The notes under the pieces: generated by a model
Database searches by the model: none
What the model was told of the DNA's origin: nothing
The model's input: only the letters and a program-made list of their open reading frames with translations
Made by a program: the position numbers and the translations under genes
Part shown: piece by piece, positions 15,985 through 25,559 of the stretch
How the letters are laid out: each line of letters begins with the position of its first letter
Position numbering within the stretch: the first letter of the stretch is position 1
From: Prevotella sp. E2-28
GTDB taxonomy: Bacteria; Bacteroidota; Bacteroidia; Bacteroidales; Bacteroidaceae
Assembly (NCBI RefSeq): GCF_022024055.1
Contig: NZ_CP091788.1
Span: 2,728,001-2,792,000 of the forward strand
DNA length: 64,000 nt
Reading direction: 5' to 3'

Positions 15985-17769
15985 ATGAACATACTTGAAC
16001 TGAGCGAACAAGAAATCCTTCGTCGACAGTCGCTCGACGAGCTGCGCAAGATGGGCATCAACCCCTACCCTGCCGCAGAGTATCCCGTAAACGCATGGAG
16101 CACAGACATCTTTGACAACTTCGAGGATCTACCCGTTATTGGTAAGGACGAGGAAGGCAATGATGTGCGCGAAACCGCAACACCCGAAAACAGCCGTATG
16201 GTCAGCATCGCCGGCCGTATCATGAGCAAGAGCATCATGGGTAAGGCTGCCTTTGCCAAACTGCAGGACTCCAAGGGCCGTATTCAGGTGTATGTACAGC
16301 GCGACGCCATCTGCTCTGGTGAGAATAAGGACCTTTACAATGTAGTCTTTAAGAAACTCCTCGACTTGGGCGACTTCATCGGTGTGAAAGGATATGTGTT
16401 CCGCACAAAGACAGGCGAGATTAGTGTTCACGTCATGGAACTGACTGTACTGAGCAAGAGCCTGAAGCCACTGCCTGTAGTTAAGACCGATGCCGACGGT
16501 AAAGTGTACGATGCTTTTGACGATCCTGAATTGCGTTATCGCCAGCGCTACGTGGACCTGATTGTAAACGCAGGCGTAAAGGATACCTTCCTGAAGCGTG
16601 CCACCATCATCCGCACAATGCGCCGCATCCTTGACGAGGCTGGCTATACAGAGGTTGACACACCTATCCTGCAGAATATCGCAGGTGGAGCATCAGCCCG
16701 TCCATTCATCACCCACTTCAATGCCCTGAATCAGGACATGTACATGCGTATTGCTACAGAGTTGTATCTGAAGCGTCTGATTGTTGGTGGCTTCGAGGGT
16801 GTGTACGAGATGGGTAAGAACTTCCGTAACGAGGGTATGGACAAGACCCACAACCCTGAGTTCACCTGCATGGAACTCTACGTGAGCTATAAGGACCTGC
16901 TGTGGGGTATGGACTTCACCGAGAAGATGCTGGAGGAGATTTGTACAGCCGTCAATGGTAAGCCCGAGGTAGAGATTGATGGTAAGGTTATCTCATTCCG
17001 TGCGCCATTCCGTCGCCTGCCTATTCTCGATGCTATCAAGGAGAAGACTGGCTTCGACTGCGATGGCAAGACCGAGGACGAGATTCGCGACTTCTGCAAG
17101 TCAAAGGGCATGGACGTAGATGAGACCATGGGTAAGGGTAAGCTTATCGACGAACTCTTTGGCGAGTTCTGCGAGGGTACCTTCATCCAGCCAACCTTCA
17201 TTACCGACTACCCTGTTGAGATGTCACCTCTTACCAAGATGCACCGCAGCAAGCCCGGTCTCACCGAGCGTTTCGAGTTGATGGTAAACGGTAAGGAGCT
17301 GGCCAATGCCTACTCTGAGCTTAACGATCCTATCGATCAGGAGGAGCGTTTCATTGAGCAGATGAAGTTGGCCGACAAGGGCGATGACGAAGCAATGATC
17401 ATCGACCACGACTTCCTGCGCGCACTGCAGTATGGTATGCCTCCCACATTCGGTATTGGTATCGGTATTGACCGTTTGGTAATGCTGCTCACTGGTAAGT
17501 TTGCTATTGGCGAGGTGATGCTGTTCCCCCAGATGAAGCCTGAGAAAAAAGCGCCTCAGAGCAGCATTCAGGAATGGGAGGCCATTGGCGTGCCTGAGAA
17601 CTGGGCCTACGTATTGCGTAAGGCAGGTTTCTATCTCATCCAGGACATCAAGGACGAGAAGGCACAGGGTTTACAGCAGAAGATTGGCGAAATCAACAAA
17701 AAATTCAAGCTGAACTACGAGAAGCCATCACTGGACGAGGTTCAGAGTTGGATAGATAAAGCACAATAA
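15985..17769 (+). CDS. lysS: Lysyl-tRNA synthetase, class II
   Basis: 594 residues. Charges tRNA-Lys using ATP. An N-terminal OB fold for anticodon binding (about 65-170, VSIAGRIMSKSIMGKAAFAK) precedes the class II core: motif 1 (RTMRRILDEAGYTEVDTPIL), motif 2 (NFRNEGMDKTHNPEFTCMEL) and motif 3 (GIGIGIDRLVMLLTG). After motif 3 a tail of about 85 residues continues (EWEAIGVPENWAYVLRKAGF ... VQSWIDKAQ). It looks like a helix-hairpin-type add-on absent from the E. coli enzyme and, as I recall, usual in Bacteroidales. The stop codon overlaps the start of gpsA by one base. Confidence 0.97.
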   Translation: MNILELSEQEILRRQSLDELRKMGINPYPAAEYPVNAWSTDIFDNFEDLPVIGKDEEGNDVRETATPENSRMVSIAGRIMSKSIMGKAAFAKLQDSKGRIQVYVQRDAICSGENKDLYNVVFKKLLDLGDFIGVKGYVFRTKTGEISVHVMELTVLSKSLKPLPVVKTDADGKVYDAFDDPELRYRQRYVDLIVNAGVKDTFLKRATIIRTMRRILDEAGYTEVDTPILQNIAGGASARPFITHFNALNQDMYMRIATELYLKRLIVGGFEGVYEMGKNFRNEGMDKTHNPEFTCMELYVSYKDLLWGMDFTEKMLEEICTAVNGKPEVEIDGKVISFRAPFRRLPILDAIKEKTGFDCDGKTEDEIRDFCKSKGMDVDETMGKGKLIDELFGEFCEGTFIQPTFITDYPVEMSPLTKMHRSKPGLTERFELMVNGKELANAYSELNDPIDQEERFIEQMKLADKGDDEAMIIDHDFLRALQYGMPPTFGIGIGIDRLVMLLTGKFAIGEVMLFPQMKPEKKAPQSSIQEWEAIGVPENWAYVLRKAGFYLIQDIKDEKAQGLQQKIGEINKKFKLNYEKPSLDEVQSWIDKAQ

Positions 17770-18764
17770 TGTACGACTGCGGTAAGATAGCAATCATCGG
17801 TGGCGGCTCGTGGGCCACGGCCATTGCAAAGATTGTGGTGCAACATACGCATCACATAGGATGGTATATGCGTCGCGAAGACCAGATAGAGGACTTCAAG
17901 CGCATGAGCCATAACCCCAGCTATCTGACCAGCGTACACTTCGACGTTAATGAGATTGCATTCAATAGCGATCTAAACAAGATTATTGAGGCCTACGACA
18001 CACTGGTATTCGTAGTGCCGTCGCCATACCTGAAGAACCATCTTAAGAAACTGAAAGTCAGATTAAAGGACAAATTCATCGTAACAGCCATTAAGGGTAT
18101 TGTACCCGATGAAAACTTGATTTGTACAGAGTATTTTCACCAAGTTTTCGACGTGCCCCACGATAATCTGGCGTGCATCGGTGGTCCCTCACATGCAGAA
18201 GAGGTTGCACTGGAACGACTCAGTTATCTGACCGTGGGCTGTTCGGATATGGAGAAAGCACAGGCCTTTGCCGAGGTGCTCAATAGTCAGTTCATTAAGA
18301 CAAAAACATCTACCGACGTCATTGGCATAGAATATTCCAGCGTTTTGAAGAATGTCTATGCCATTGCCGCAGGTATCTGCAACGGTTTGAAATTCGGCGA
18401 TAATTTCCAAGCCGTACTTATAGCCAATGCCGTACAGGAAATGGCGCGTTTTCTGCAAAGCGTACACCCCATAGAGCGTAATGTCTATGACTCCGTTTAT
18501 TTGGGCGACCTGTTAGTTACCGGTTACTCAAACTTCTCTCGTAACCGCGTTTTTGGTACGATGATAGGTAAAGGCTACAGCGTAAAGAGTGCCCAGATGG
18601 AAATGGAGATGATTGCCGAAGGTTACTTTGGCACGAAGTGTATGAAGGAAATCAACCGCCACTGGCACGTGAACATGCCTATTCTGGATGCTGTCTATAA
18701 CATCCTCTATGAGCGTATTGCCCCAAAAATTGAGATTAAGTTGCTGACAGACTCGTTCAGGTAA
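17769..18764 (+). CDS. gpsA: Glycerol-3-phosphate dehydrogenase [NAD(P)+]
   Basis: 331 residues, normal size. Reduces dihydroxyacetone phosphate to sn-glycerol 3-phosphate for phospholipid synthesis. The Rossmann motif IIGGGSWATAIAK is at the N-terminus. CIGGPSHAEEVA and the catalytic-lysine region EYSSVLKNVYAIAAGICNGLKFGDN follow in the expected order. It is translationally coupled to lysS (TAATG overlap) and has no promoter of its own. It ends 3 bases before the convergent histidine kinase gene. Confidence 0.96.
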   Translation: MYDCGKIAIIGGGSWATAIAKIVVQHTHHIGWYMRREDQIEDFKRMSHNPSYLTSVHFDVNEIAFNSDLNKIIEAYDTLVFVVPSPYLKNHLKKLKVRLKDKFIVTAIKGIVPDENLICTEYFHQVFDVPHDNLACIGGPSHAEEVALERLSYLTVGCSDMEKAQAFAEVLNSQFIKTKTSTDVIGIEYSSVLKNVYAIAAGICNGLKFGDNFQAVLIANAVQEMARFLQSVHPIERNVYDSVYLGDLLVTGYSNFSRNRVFGTMIGKGYSVKSAQMEMEMIAEGYFGTKCMKEINRHWHVNMPILDAVYNILYERIAPKIEIKLLTDSFR

Positions 18765-18767
18765 AAC

Positions 18768-20018
18768 TTACTGTATTGCAATATCGACTCTAAAGATAGA
18801 GCCTTCGCCTAACTTTGATTCTACGGTTACATTCCCGCCAAGGCTGAATGCCATAACACGACAGATGCTCAATCCCAAGCCAGCACCAGGAATAAACTCA
18901 TCAACCTTATAGAATCGCTCGAAGATACGTTCCAGATTCTCCTCTGCAACGCCCTTACCTGTATCGCGTACCCAAATGCACACACGTCCATCAACAGGGT
19001 TATCATAGCCAACCTCGATTTCACCTTGCTGCGTAAACTTCATAGCATTGGAAATCAAGTGTTTCGCAATGGTACTCAGACGAATCATGTCGGTAGTTAT
19101 AGTGAGAGATTCTTGAGCAAAACCGACTTTCAATTCTACGCCAGGATTCAATCTTTCTGCAAAATGACTGATTGCCTCAGCCAACATAACATTCAAGTCG
19201 AAAGTCGTCATCACCAGTTCTTCCTGACCTGATTCTATCTTCGAGATATTAACCACATCATCCACGATATGCAGCAGTTTCTGCGTATTCTCATGAATCA
19301 GATCCAACAAGCTCTTACGTTCCTCTTGGTCTTCAATATCTGGCAGTACACTGGTAAAACCAACAATAGCATTCAGCGGGGTACGGATTTCATGACTCAT
19401 ATTAGCAATGAAAGCCGTCTTCAGACGGTCGCTCTCTTCTGCTCGGTTACGCGCCTGAACCAAAGCTTCCTCCATAGCCTTCCGCTCATCAATACGCATC
19501 GTTGTACCTACAATCTTCACAGGATGGCCGTCAACATCACGTTCAGCGATTGTAGCATAGCTTTCCTCCCAATAGAAGGTATTATCATAAGGCACAGGCA
19601 CCCTATAAATCTCATGATATGAAGACTTATGTCCACTACAGAGGTCTGCCATCGACTGTCCCACGCGCTCAGCATCACGCGGATCGATAGAAGAAACGCT
19701 GTCATCCATTGACATACCATCAACATTGGTGAAGTATTTATTGCCTTTTTCACGGAAATCATGTTCAAACGTCAGGATTCCTGTTCTGACATCAAAATGC
19801 CAGATAGACAGTTTCATTGTGCCTAACACAAATTCATATTCCACATTGTGTTTGCCTACTTTCTCCAGCAGTTGAAGTTCAGATTTTAACCGCTTTCGAA
19901 ACTTCAACTGATACCAAAGGAAAACAACCAATGCTATAATCACAAGTACTAAAAGTACATGTGGCAACATATTCAGGATATGAATCTCAAGAATAATATT
20001 TAGCATTAGGTTTATCAT
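18768..20018 (-). CDS. Membrane histidine kinase with PAS-like sensor
   Basis: 416 residues. One transmembrane helix lies at about 18-38 (LPHVLLVLVIIALVVFLWYQ), then a PAS-like region (about 60-185) and HisKA with phospho-acceptor His209 (ANMSHEIRTPLNAIVGF). The HATPase domain has N box SNAMKF, G1 RDTGKG and G2 GAGLGLSI. The frame is open further upstream, but that extension runs through a promoter and into divergent rlmL. The ATG at 20018 follows the box TACTTTTG (20024-20031) by 5 bases, and the ATG at 20006 is the alternative. No response regulator gene is nearby. Confidence 0.88.
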   Translation of the reverse strand: MINLMLNIILEIHILNMLPHVLLVLVIIALVVFLWYQLKFRKRLKSELQLLEKVGKHNVEYEFVLGTMKLSIWHFDVRTGILTFEHDFREKGNKYFTNVDGMSMDDSVSSIDPRDAERVGQSMADLCSGHKSSYHEIYRVPVPYDNTFYWEESYATIAERDVDGHPVKIVGTTMRIDERKAMEEALVQARNRAEESDRLKTAFIANMSHEIRTPLNAIVGFTSVLPDIEDQEERKSLLDLIHENTQKLLHIVDDVVNISKIESGQEELVMTTFDLNVMLAEAISHFAERLNPGVELKVGFAQESLTITTDMIRLSTIAKHLISNAMKFTQQGEIEVGYDNPVDGRVCIWVRDTGKGVAEENLERIFERFYKVDEFIPGAGLGLSICRVMAFSLGGNVTVESKLGEGSIFRVDIAIQ

Positions 20019-20023
20019 CAGTG

Positions 20024-20101
20024 CAAAAGTACGAATTATTTTCGAAACGCAAAAAAAAATCACAATTAATTTTGTTTTATGCCTATTAATTTGTATCTTT
20101 G
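20024..20101. promoter_or_regulatory. Divergent promoters: histidine kinase (-) and rlmL (+)
   Basis: TACTTTTG at 20024-20031 points left, with the kinase ATG only 5 bases further on, which suggests a leaderless message. TATCTTTG at 20094-20101 points right toward rlmL. Confidence 0.75.
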
Positions 20102-20121
20102 CGAACGAAATAATAATAATA

Positions 20122-21618
20122 ATGGAAAACGAATTCGAATTAATCGCTAAAACGTTCATGGGACTGGAACCTGTGCTGGCGAAAGAGTTGGCCCAATTGG
20201 GTGCTAACAACGTGAAAATCGGTAGACGTATGGTATCGTTTACGGGTAATAAGGAGATGATGTATCGCGCTAATTTCTCGCTGCATACAGCTATCAAAAT
20301 CCTGAAGCCTATCGCCCATTTCAAGGCACAAAGTGCTGACGACGTTTACGAAGAAATCAAAAAGATAGATTGGACAGAATATTTGGACAATGATCGTACG
20401 TTTGCAGTTGACTCGGTGGTATTCTCTGAAGAATTCCGCCATTCAAAATTTGTAAGCTACAAAGTGAAGGACGCCATCGTGGACCAGTTCCGCGAAAAGA
20501 CAGGCAGTCGTCCAAACATTTCCGTAGCCAATCCTGACCTGCGTCTGCATATTCACATTGCTGATGTAGCAACTGGAAAGAGCGAATGTACACTCTGCCT
20601 TGACTCGTCAGGCGAATCACTGCATCGCCGCGGCTATCGTCAGGAGAGCGTAGAGGCGCCTCTGAACGAGGTTTTAGCAGCTGGCATGATACTGATGACG
20701 GGCTGGAATGGCGAAACAGACTTTATCGACCCCATGTGCGGCTCAGGCACTCTATTGATTGAGGCTGCCCTCATTGCCCGTAACATGGCGCCAGGTTTAT
20801 TCCGTAAGGAGTATGCCTTTGAGAAGTGGCCAGACTTTGATGCCGACCTCTTCGACCAGATTTATAACGATGACTCTAAAGAACGTGAATTTAAGCATCA
20901 CATCTACGGATATGATGTTGACATCAAGGCCGTAAACACCGCTCGTCTAAACGTGAAGGCAGCTGGACTGACAGCAGATATCACCGTAGAGGAGCAGGAC
21001 TTCAAGAACTTCACACAGCCAAAGGAGAAGAGCATCCTGGTATGCAACCCGCCTTATGGTGAGCGCATCTCTACCCCCGACCTGCTAGGCACCTATCGTA
21101 TGATTGGCGAGCGCCTGAAGCATCAGTTCCTCAATAACGATGCATGGATTCTTTCTTATCGTGAGGAATGCTTTGAGCAGATTGGTCTGAAGCCATCCAT
21201 CAAGATTCCCGTTTATAATGGTTCGCTGGAATGCGAATTCCGCAAGTACCAGATCTTTGACGGCAAGCTGAAAGATTTCCGCAGCGAAGGTGGTGTGGTG
21301 AAGACTGACGATGAGAAGCGTCAGATGGCTGAGAAGCACCGTTTCAAGAAAAACCGTGAGTTCAAACAGCGACTGGATGAGCAGGAAGAGAACGAGAACA
21401 GCGATATCCGCTCGTTCACTTTCCACAGACATGAAATAGATTCAAGAGACTCTAGAAAGCCTAGAAGTCCTAGAAACTCTAGAGATTCTAGAGATAGAGA
21501 TTCAAGGGATGCTAGGAAATCACGAGATTTCAGAGACAACAAGAACCGCGGCGGCCACGAGCGTTTCGACCGAAGCGGAGGAAAGCGCAACAAACGATTT
21601 AATAATGACGACGAGTAA
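20122..21618 (+). CDS. rlmL: 23S rRNA guanine-N2 methyltransferase (THUMP domain) with arginine/serine-rich tail
   Basis: 498 residues. The N-terminal THUMP RNA-binding region (about 45-160) is followed by a SAM-dependent methyltransferase. Its motif I-like segment is DPMCGSGT (203-210) and its catalytic NPPYGER is at 309-315, typical of N2-guanine methyltransferases such as RlmL, which modifies G2445 of 23S rRNA. The RlmK half of the E. coli enzyme is absent. The last 60 residues are a repetitive, strongly charged tail rich in Arg, Ser and Asp, coded by a 9-base tandem repeat. The final 14 bases overlap the start of the peptidase gene. Confidence 0.88.
   Translation: MENEFELIAKTFMGLEPVLAKELAQLGANNVKIGRRMVSFTGNKEMMYRANFSLHTAIKILKPIAHFKAQSADDVYEEIKKIDWTEYLDNDRTFAVDSVVFSEEFRHSKFVSYKVKDAIVDQFREKTGSRPNISVANPDLRLHIHIADVATGKSECTLCLDSSGESLHRRGYRQESVEAPLNEVLAAGMILMTGWNGETDFIDPMCGSGTLLIEAALIARNMAPGLFRKEYAFEKWPDFDADLFDQIYNDDSKEREFKHHIYGYDVDIKAVNTARLNVKAAGLTADITVEEQDFKNFTQPKEKSILVCNPPYGERISTPDLLGTYRMIGERLKHQFLNNDAWILSYREECFEQIGLKPSIKIPVYNGSLECEFRKYQIFDGKLKDFRSEGGVVKTDDEKRQMAEKHRFKKNREFKQRLDEQEENENSDIRSFTFHRHEIDSRDSRKPRSPRNSRDSRDRDSRDARKSRDFRDNKNRGGHERFDRSGGKRNKRFNNDDE
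21448..21492 (+). repeat. Five tandem 9-base repeats coding the RlmL tail
   Basis: The units gactctaga, aagcctaga, agtcctaga, aactctaga and gattctaga follow each other without a gap, then decay. They code for alternating SR, PR and DSR tripeptides. Confidence 0.85.
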
Positions 21619-23779
21619 TATCAAGCGATGGGCGCACTATGTGGCGTCCATTCTGCTCTTAACAGCAATGACACTTCCTATGTCTGCACAGAAGTTATTC
21701 ACACTGGAGGATTTGAACTTCGGTGGAACGAACTTTCACAACCTGAGGCCCCAAAATATGTACCTCACGTGGTGGGGCGACCAACTGGTGCGTACAGACG
21801 TGGAAGAGTGTTACCTTGTCAATACAAAGACTGGCAAGGAGACATTGTTGTTTACACTCGACGACATTAACAAATGGGCAGGCGGTGACGACAATTATTA
21901 CGTGCGTCACCTGACGAATGCCACCTTTCCCTACCCCAACGAAAAACTTGTATTGCTGGGATTCAAAAAATCCATGATTCTACTGGATTTTGAGAAGAAA
22001 CAGATTATATGGCAGGACAGCATTTCAAAACAGAACAGTAACGAATGGTGTACCACCTCAAAAGCCACGGTCTATAAGGAAGACAATCAACTGTTTGTGG
22101 TAGATGGTCAGGGTAATAAGCAGCAACTGAGCAAAGATGGCTCACGCGAGATTGTCTATGGAGAGTCCGTCCACCGTAATGAGTTCGGCATTGACAAAGG
22201 TACGTTCTGGAGTCCTGACGGACAGCGTCTGGCATTCTACCGCATGGATCAGTCGATGGTGACTGACTATCCTCAGGTGGACATATTCCCTCGCTCAGCC
22301 ACTTATGAGCCCGACAAATATCCTATGGCAGGTATGACCAGCCATCAGGTAACTGTAGGTGTTTATGATTTAAAGACAAAGAAAACCGTCTATCTACAGG
22401 CTGGTGACCCAACAGACCGTTATTTCACCAATATAACTTGGAGTCCTGATTCGAAAACGATTTACATGTTCGAACTTAATCGCGACCAGAACGACTGTCG
22501 ATTAGTAAGTTACGATGCAACAACAGGAAACCGCCTGCAGGAGCTCTATCGCGAGACAAGTGATAAATACGTAGAGCCCCTGAATCCCATCCTGTTCCTG
22601 CCCTGGGACAGCAACCTGTTTATCATGCAGAGTCAGCGTGACGGCTATAACCACTTATACCTGTATAATGTAAAGGGAGAGTTCGTAAAACAATTGACAA
22701 AAGGCTCTTGGGTAGTGATGGATGTATTAGGTTTTAACCAGAAGAACAATAGCATCATAATTGCTTCAAATGAGAAACACCCACTGCAACGCAATCTCTA
22801 TGCGGTAAATCTAAAAACGCTGAAGCGCACACCTCTCGATAACGGTGAAGGCGTGCATCGTGGAGCATTATCCGCTTCAGGAACCCTGCTCTACGACAAG
22901 TACAGCACCCCAACGATACCTAACGCTATTGACGTCACTAGAATATCCAACCAGAAGCCTCAGAGTTCAAATTTACTCACGGCAGAAGATCCTTGGAAAG
23001 ATTATATTGTACCACAGTTTGAGTGTGGAAGCATCAAGGCTGCCGACGGCGTAACCGACCTCTACTGGCGTATGGTGAAGCCACACGACTTTGACGCTAC
23101 GAAAAAATATCCGACAGTGGTCTATGTATATGGTGGTCCTCATGCGCATAATGTAGAAGCATCATGGCACTGGTACAGTCGTTCATGGGAGACCTACATG
23201 GCGCAGAAAGGCTATATCGTATTCATCCTCGACAACAGAGGCAGCGAGAATCGCGGACGCGACTTCGAGCAGGCAACCTTCCGCCAACTGGGACAAATTG
23301 AGATGCTGGATCAGATGAAGGGTGTGGAATACCTGAGGAGCCTGCCGTATGTGGACATGAACCGTCTTGGTGTCCACGGGTGGTCGTTTGGTGGATTCAT
23401 GACCATCTCGCTGATGACGAACTACCCCGATGTATTCAAGGTTGGCGTGGCCGGCGGTCCTGTTATCGACTGGAAATGGTACGAAGTGATGTATGGCGAG
23501 CGCTATATGGATACGCCCCAGCAAAACCCTGAGGGATATGCGAAGACTAGCCTCATAGAAAAAGCTGGCAACCTGAAAGGCAAGCTCCAGATTATTACGG
23601 GTTACAACGACAATACCGTAGTGCCACAGCACTGTCTGTCGTTCCTCGATGCTTGTATCAAGGCTGGAACACAGCCTGATTTCTTTGCCTATCCAGGCGA
23701 GGAGCACAATATGCGGGGACATGCCAGTGTGCATCTGCACGAACGCATCACCCAATACTTTGAAGATTATCTGAAATGA
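21605..23779 (+). CDS. Dipeptidyl-peptidase IV family serine peptidase (S9)
   Basis: 724 residues with a signal peptide (SILLLTAMTLPMSAQ), so it acts in the periplasm. A beta-propeller (about 40-470) is followed by an alpha/beta hydrolase domain. The catalytic triad is Ser594 in HGWSFGG, Asp669 in GYNDNTVV and His701 in GEEHNMRG. Family enzymes release X-Pro or X-Ala dipeptides from peptide N-termini. The longer open frame from 21509 was rejected because its first 32 residues are rlmL tail in another frame and the signal peptide starts at 21605. It is probably co-transcribed with rlmL and the next kinase gene. Confidence 0.92.
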   Translation: MTTSNIKRWAHYVASILLLTAMTLPMSAQKLFTLEDLNFGGTNFHNLRPQNMYLTWWGDQLVRTDVEECYLVNTKTGKETLLFTLDDINKWAGGDDNYYVRHLTNATFPYPNEKLVLLGFKKSMILLDFEKKQIIWQDSISKQNSNEWCTTSKATVYKEDNQLFVVDGQGNKQQLSKDGSREIVYGESVHRNEFGIDKGTFWSPDGQRLAFYRMDQSMVTDYPQVDIFPRSATYEPDKYPMAGMTSHQVTVGVYDLKTKKTVYLQAGDPTDRYFTNITWSPDSKTIYMFELNRDQNDCRLVSYDATTGNRLQELYRETSDKYVEPLNPILFLPWDSNLFIMQSQRDGYNHLYLYNVKGEFVKQLTKGSWVVMDVLGFNQKNNSIIIASNEKHPLQRNLYAVNLKTLKRTPLDNGEGVHRGALSASGTLLYDKYSTPTIPNAIDVTRISNQKPQSSNLLTAEDPWKDYIVPQFECGSIKAADGVTDLYWRMVKPHDFDATKKYPTVVYVYGGPHAHNVEASWHWYSRSWETYMAQKGYIVFILDNRGSENRGRDFEQATFRQLGQIEMLDQMKGVEYLRSLPYVDMNRLGVHGWSFGGFMTISLMTNYPDVFKVGVAGGPVIDWKWYEVMYGERYMDTPQQNPEGYAKTSLIEKAGNLKGKLQIITGYNDNTVVPQHCLSFLDACIKAGTQPDFFAYPGEEHNMRGHASVHLHERITQYFEDYLK

Positions 23780-23810
23780 TATATACAATCAACTAACTAT
23801 CCTGACATAT

Positions 23811-25559
23811 ATGAACCTAAGACATCTAACCTTACTACTGACAATCTCGCTAAGCAGCATCGGGCTGACTTATGCCAGAGACTGCAAGAACGATTCGACA
23901 TATATAGTCTTGCGCGACTCCATGAGTAATGCCTTTAACTTAGGCGACAGCGCACGTTTCAATAAGGCTATAACGAAATTGGAGAACTACCTGCTCCAAC
24001 AGGATGACTTGCACCTATACTATACGCAGCGCTGTAACGAGATTATCTTTCTGATGAACTCTCAGAATATCTTCGAAGCCTACAAGAAGGCACAAACGTT
24101 GTCAAAAGAACTGCGTGAGAAAGGGCTCGACAAAGAGATGTATATGGCCAAAAACATGATGGGCCACATCTATCGTTATTGCGGTAACCATGAGGCAGCA
24201 AAAAAAGCATTTAATGAGGTTATTGAACTCATGGAGAAATACGGCTATTACGAGAGTATGCCGCCTATCTACATGAATATTGTCAACGTTGAGATGGACG
24301 ATGACCCAGATGAGGCTATCGAAATGCTAGAGAAGGCCGCAGAAATAGCACGAAAATATTCACCAGACCGTTTATTTGACATTGAGTCACGCCGTTTGCT
24401 CAGCTATTACAACCAAGGCGACATGGAAAAGTTCGTAGAAGGTTATAAAGTTTATAAGGCAGGAGTAGATAGCGGACAAACTTCTGTTCACGGACGCGCC
24501 ATAGAAATTTATTATGAGGCCTACATGGGTGATGTGGATAAAGCTATCAAGATGGCGAAAGAGACTCTTGGTGATGATGCCAACGAGATAACCATCAATC
24601 TGTACAAGAATGCAGGAAGATGGCAAGAAGCCTATGAGGCACTACGGATACAACTTGAAGAGCACGACTCCATAGACAATGTCATTCTGAGCAATAGTAT
24701 GAAAGGTATTGAGGACGAGTTACAACTCTACGAGATAGAACGACAAGCAAACAAAGAGAGACTCATAGGAATGATCTCAATCATCGCCATCCTCATCTTG
24801 CTTATCTGCGCACTGTCATATATCGTATTCATACGCCGACAGCATATGAAGCAGTTGAAGATTGCCTATGAGCGTGCATTGGAATCGGACAACATAAAGA
24901 CGGCCTTTATCCGTAATGTTAGCCACGAAGTACGTACGCCTTTGAACATTATTGCTGGCTTCGCACAGATTGTTGCCGACACCAACATTAAAATGAGTCC
25001 AGAAGAGCTGAAAGATGTCTCGCAGATGGTTCTTAAAAACACAAACATCATTACCAACCACTTTGACGAACTAATTGAGTTGTCACTGAATGAGCATTCT
25101 GGTGATGTCATAAATAAAGAAGACGTAGATATACACCTTCTCATCCAGCAAGTTGCAGGCGACTACAAAGGGTTGGTGAATAGTGGAGTGGAGCTTCTAC
25201 TGGAGAATGGACTGCCCGAAGGGTTTACCATTGCCACAAATAAAAAGATGATTGCCCGTATGGTTAATCTTCTACTGGACAATGCCAACAAGAACACCAC
25301 AACGGGCAATATAACCATCAAGACATCCACTAAGGGTGCTACACTAGAAATCGCAGTTCAAGATACTGGCTGCGGCGTTGATGCCAAAGAAGCCGAACGT
25401 ATCTTCGAACGCTTCGTTAAACTCGACAATTTCAAGGAAGGATTAGGACTTGGACTTCCCTTGTGCAGGATGATTGCACACCGTATTGGTGGTAACGTCT
25501 ATCTTGACACCACCTTTGCTGGTCCTGGTGCCCGTTTCGTCATCACCCTTCCTCTGTAA
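23811..25559 (+). CDS. TPR-containing sensor histidine kinase
   Basis: 582 residues. A signal peptide is followed by a periplasmic region with TPR-like helices (about 60-300), a transmembrane helix (about 322-343, MISIIAILILLICALSYIVF), HisKA with His372 (RNVSHEVRTPLNIIAGF), and HATPase (N box LLDNANKN, G1 VQDTGCG, G2 GLGLGLPLC). There is no receiver domain and no response regulator nearby, so its partner is elsewhere. It follows the peptidase by 31 bases without a promoter, which suggests sensing linked to peptide breakdown, but this is inference. Its stop touches that of the convergent FadL-type gene. Confidence 0.88.
   Translation: MNLRHLTLLLTISLSSIGLTYARDCKNDSTYIVLRDSMSNAFNLGDSARFNKAITKLENYLLQQDDLHLYYTQRCNEIIFLMNSQNIFEAYKKAQTLSKELREKGLDKEMYMAKNMMGHIYRYCGNHEAAKKAFNEVIELMEKYGYYESMPPIYMNIVNVEMDDDPDEAIEMLEKAAEIARKYSPDRLFDIESRRLLSYYNQGDMEKFVEGYKVYKAGVDSGQTSVHGRAIEIYYEAYMGDVDKAIKMAKETLGDDANEITINLYKNAGRWQEAYEALRIQLEEHDSIDNVILSNSMKGIEDELQLYEIERQANKERLIGMISIIAILILLICALSYIVFIRRQHMKQLKIAYERALESDNIKTAFIRNVSHEVRTPLNIIAGFAQIVADTNIKMSPEELKDVSQMVLKNTNIITNHFDELIELSLNEHSGDVINKEDVDIHLLIQQVAGDYKGLVNSGVELLLENGLPEGFTIATNKKMIARMVNLLLDNANKNTTTGNITIKTSTKGATLEIAVQDTGCGVDAKEAERIFERFVKLDNFKEGLGLGLPLCRMIAHRIGGNVYLDTTFAGPGARFVITLPL

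Noticed and set aside
15747-15998. Plus-strand frame before lysS
   Set aside because: It contains both lysS promoter copies and overlaps the lysS start; no family resemblance.
20019-20324. N-terminal extension of the PAS histidine kinase frame
   Set aside because: It crosses the -7 boxes of both divergent genes and overlaps the rlmL start; the membrane helix begins right after the ATG at 20018.
21509-21604. Earlier start for the S9 peptidase
   Set aside because: The added residues are the repetitive rlmL tail read in another frame, and the signal peptide begins at 21605.
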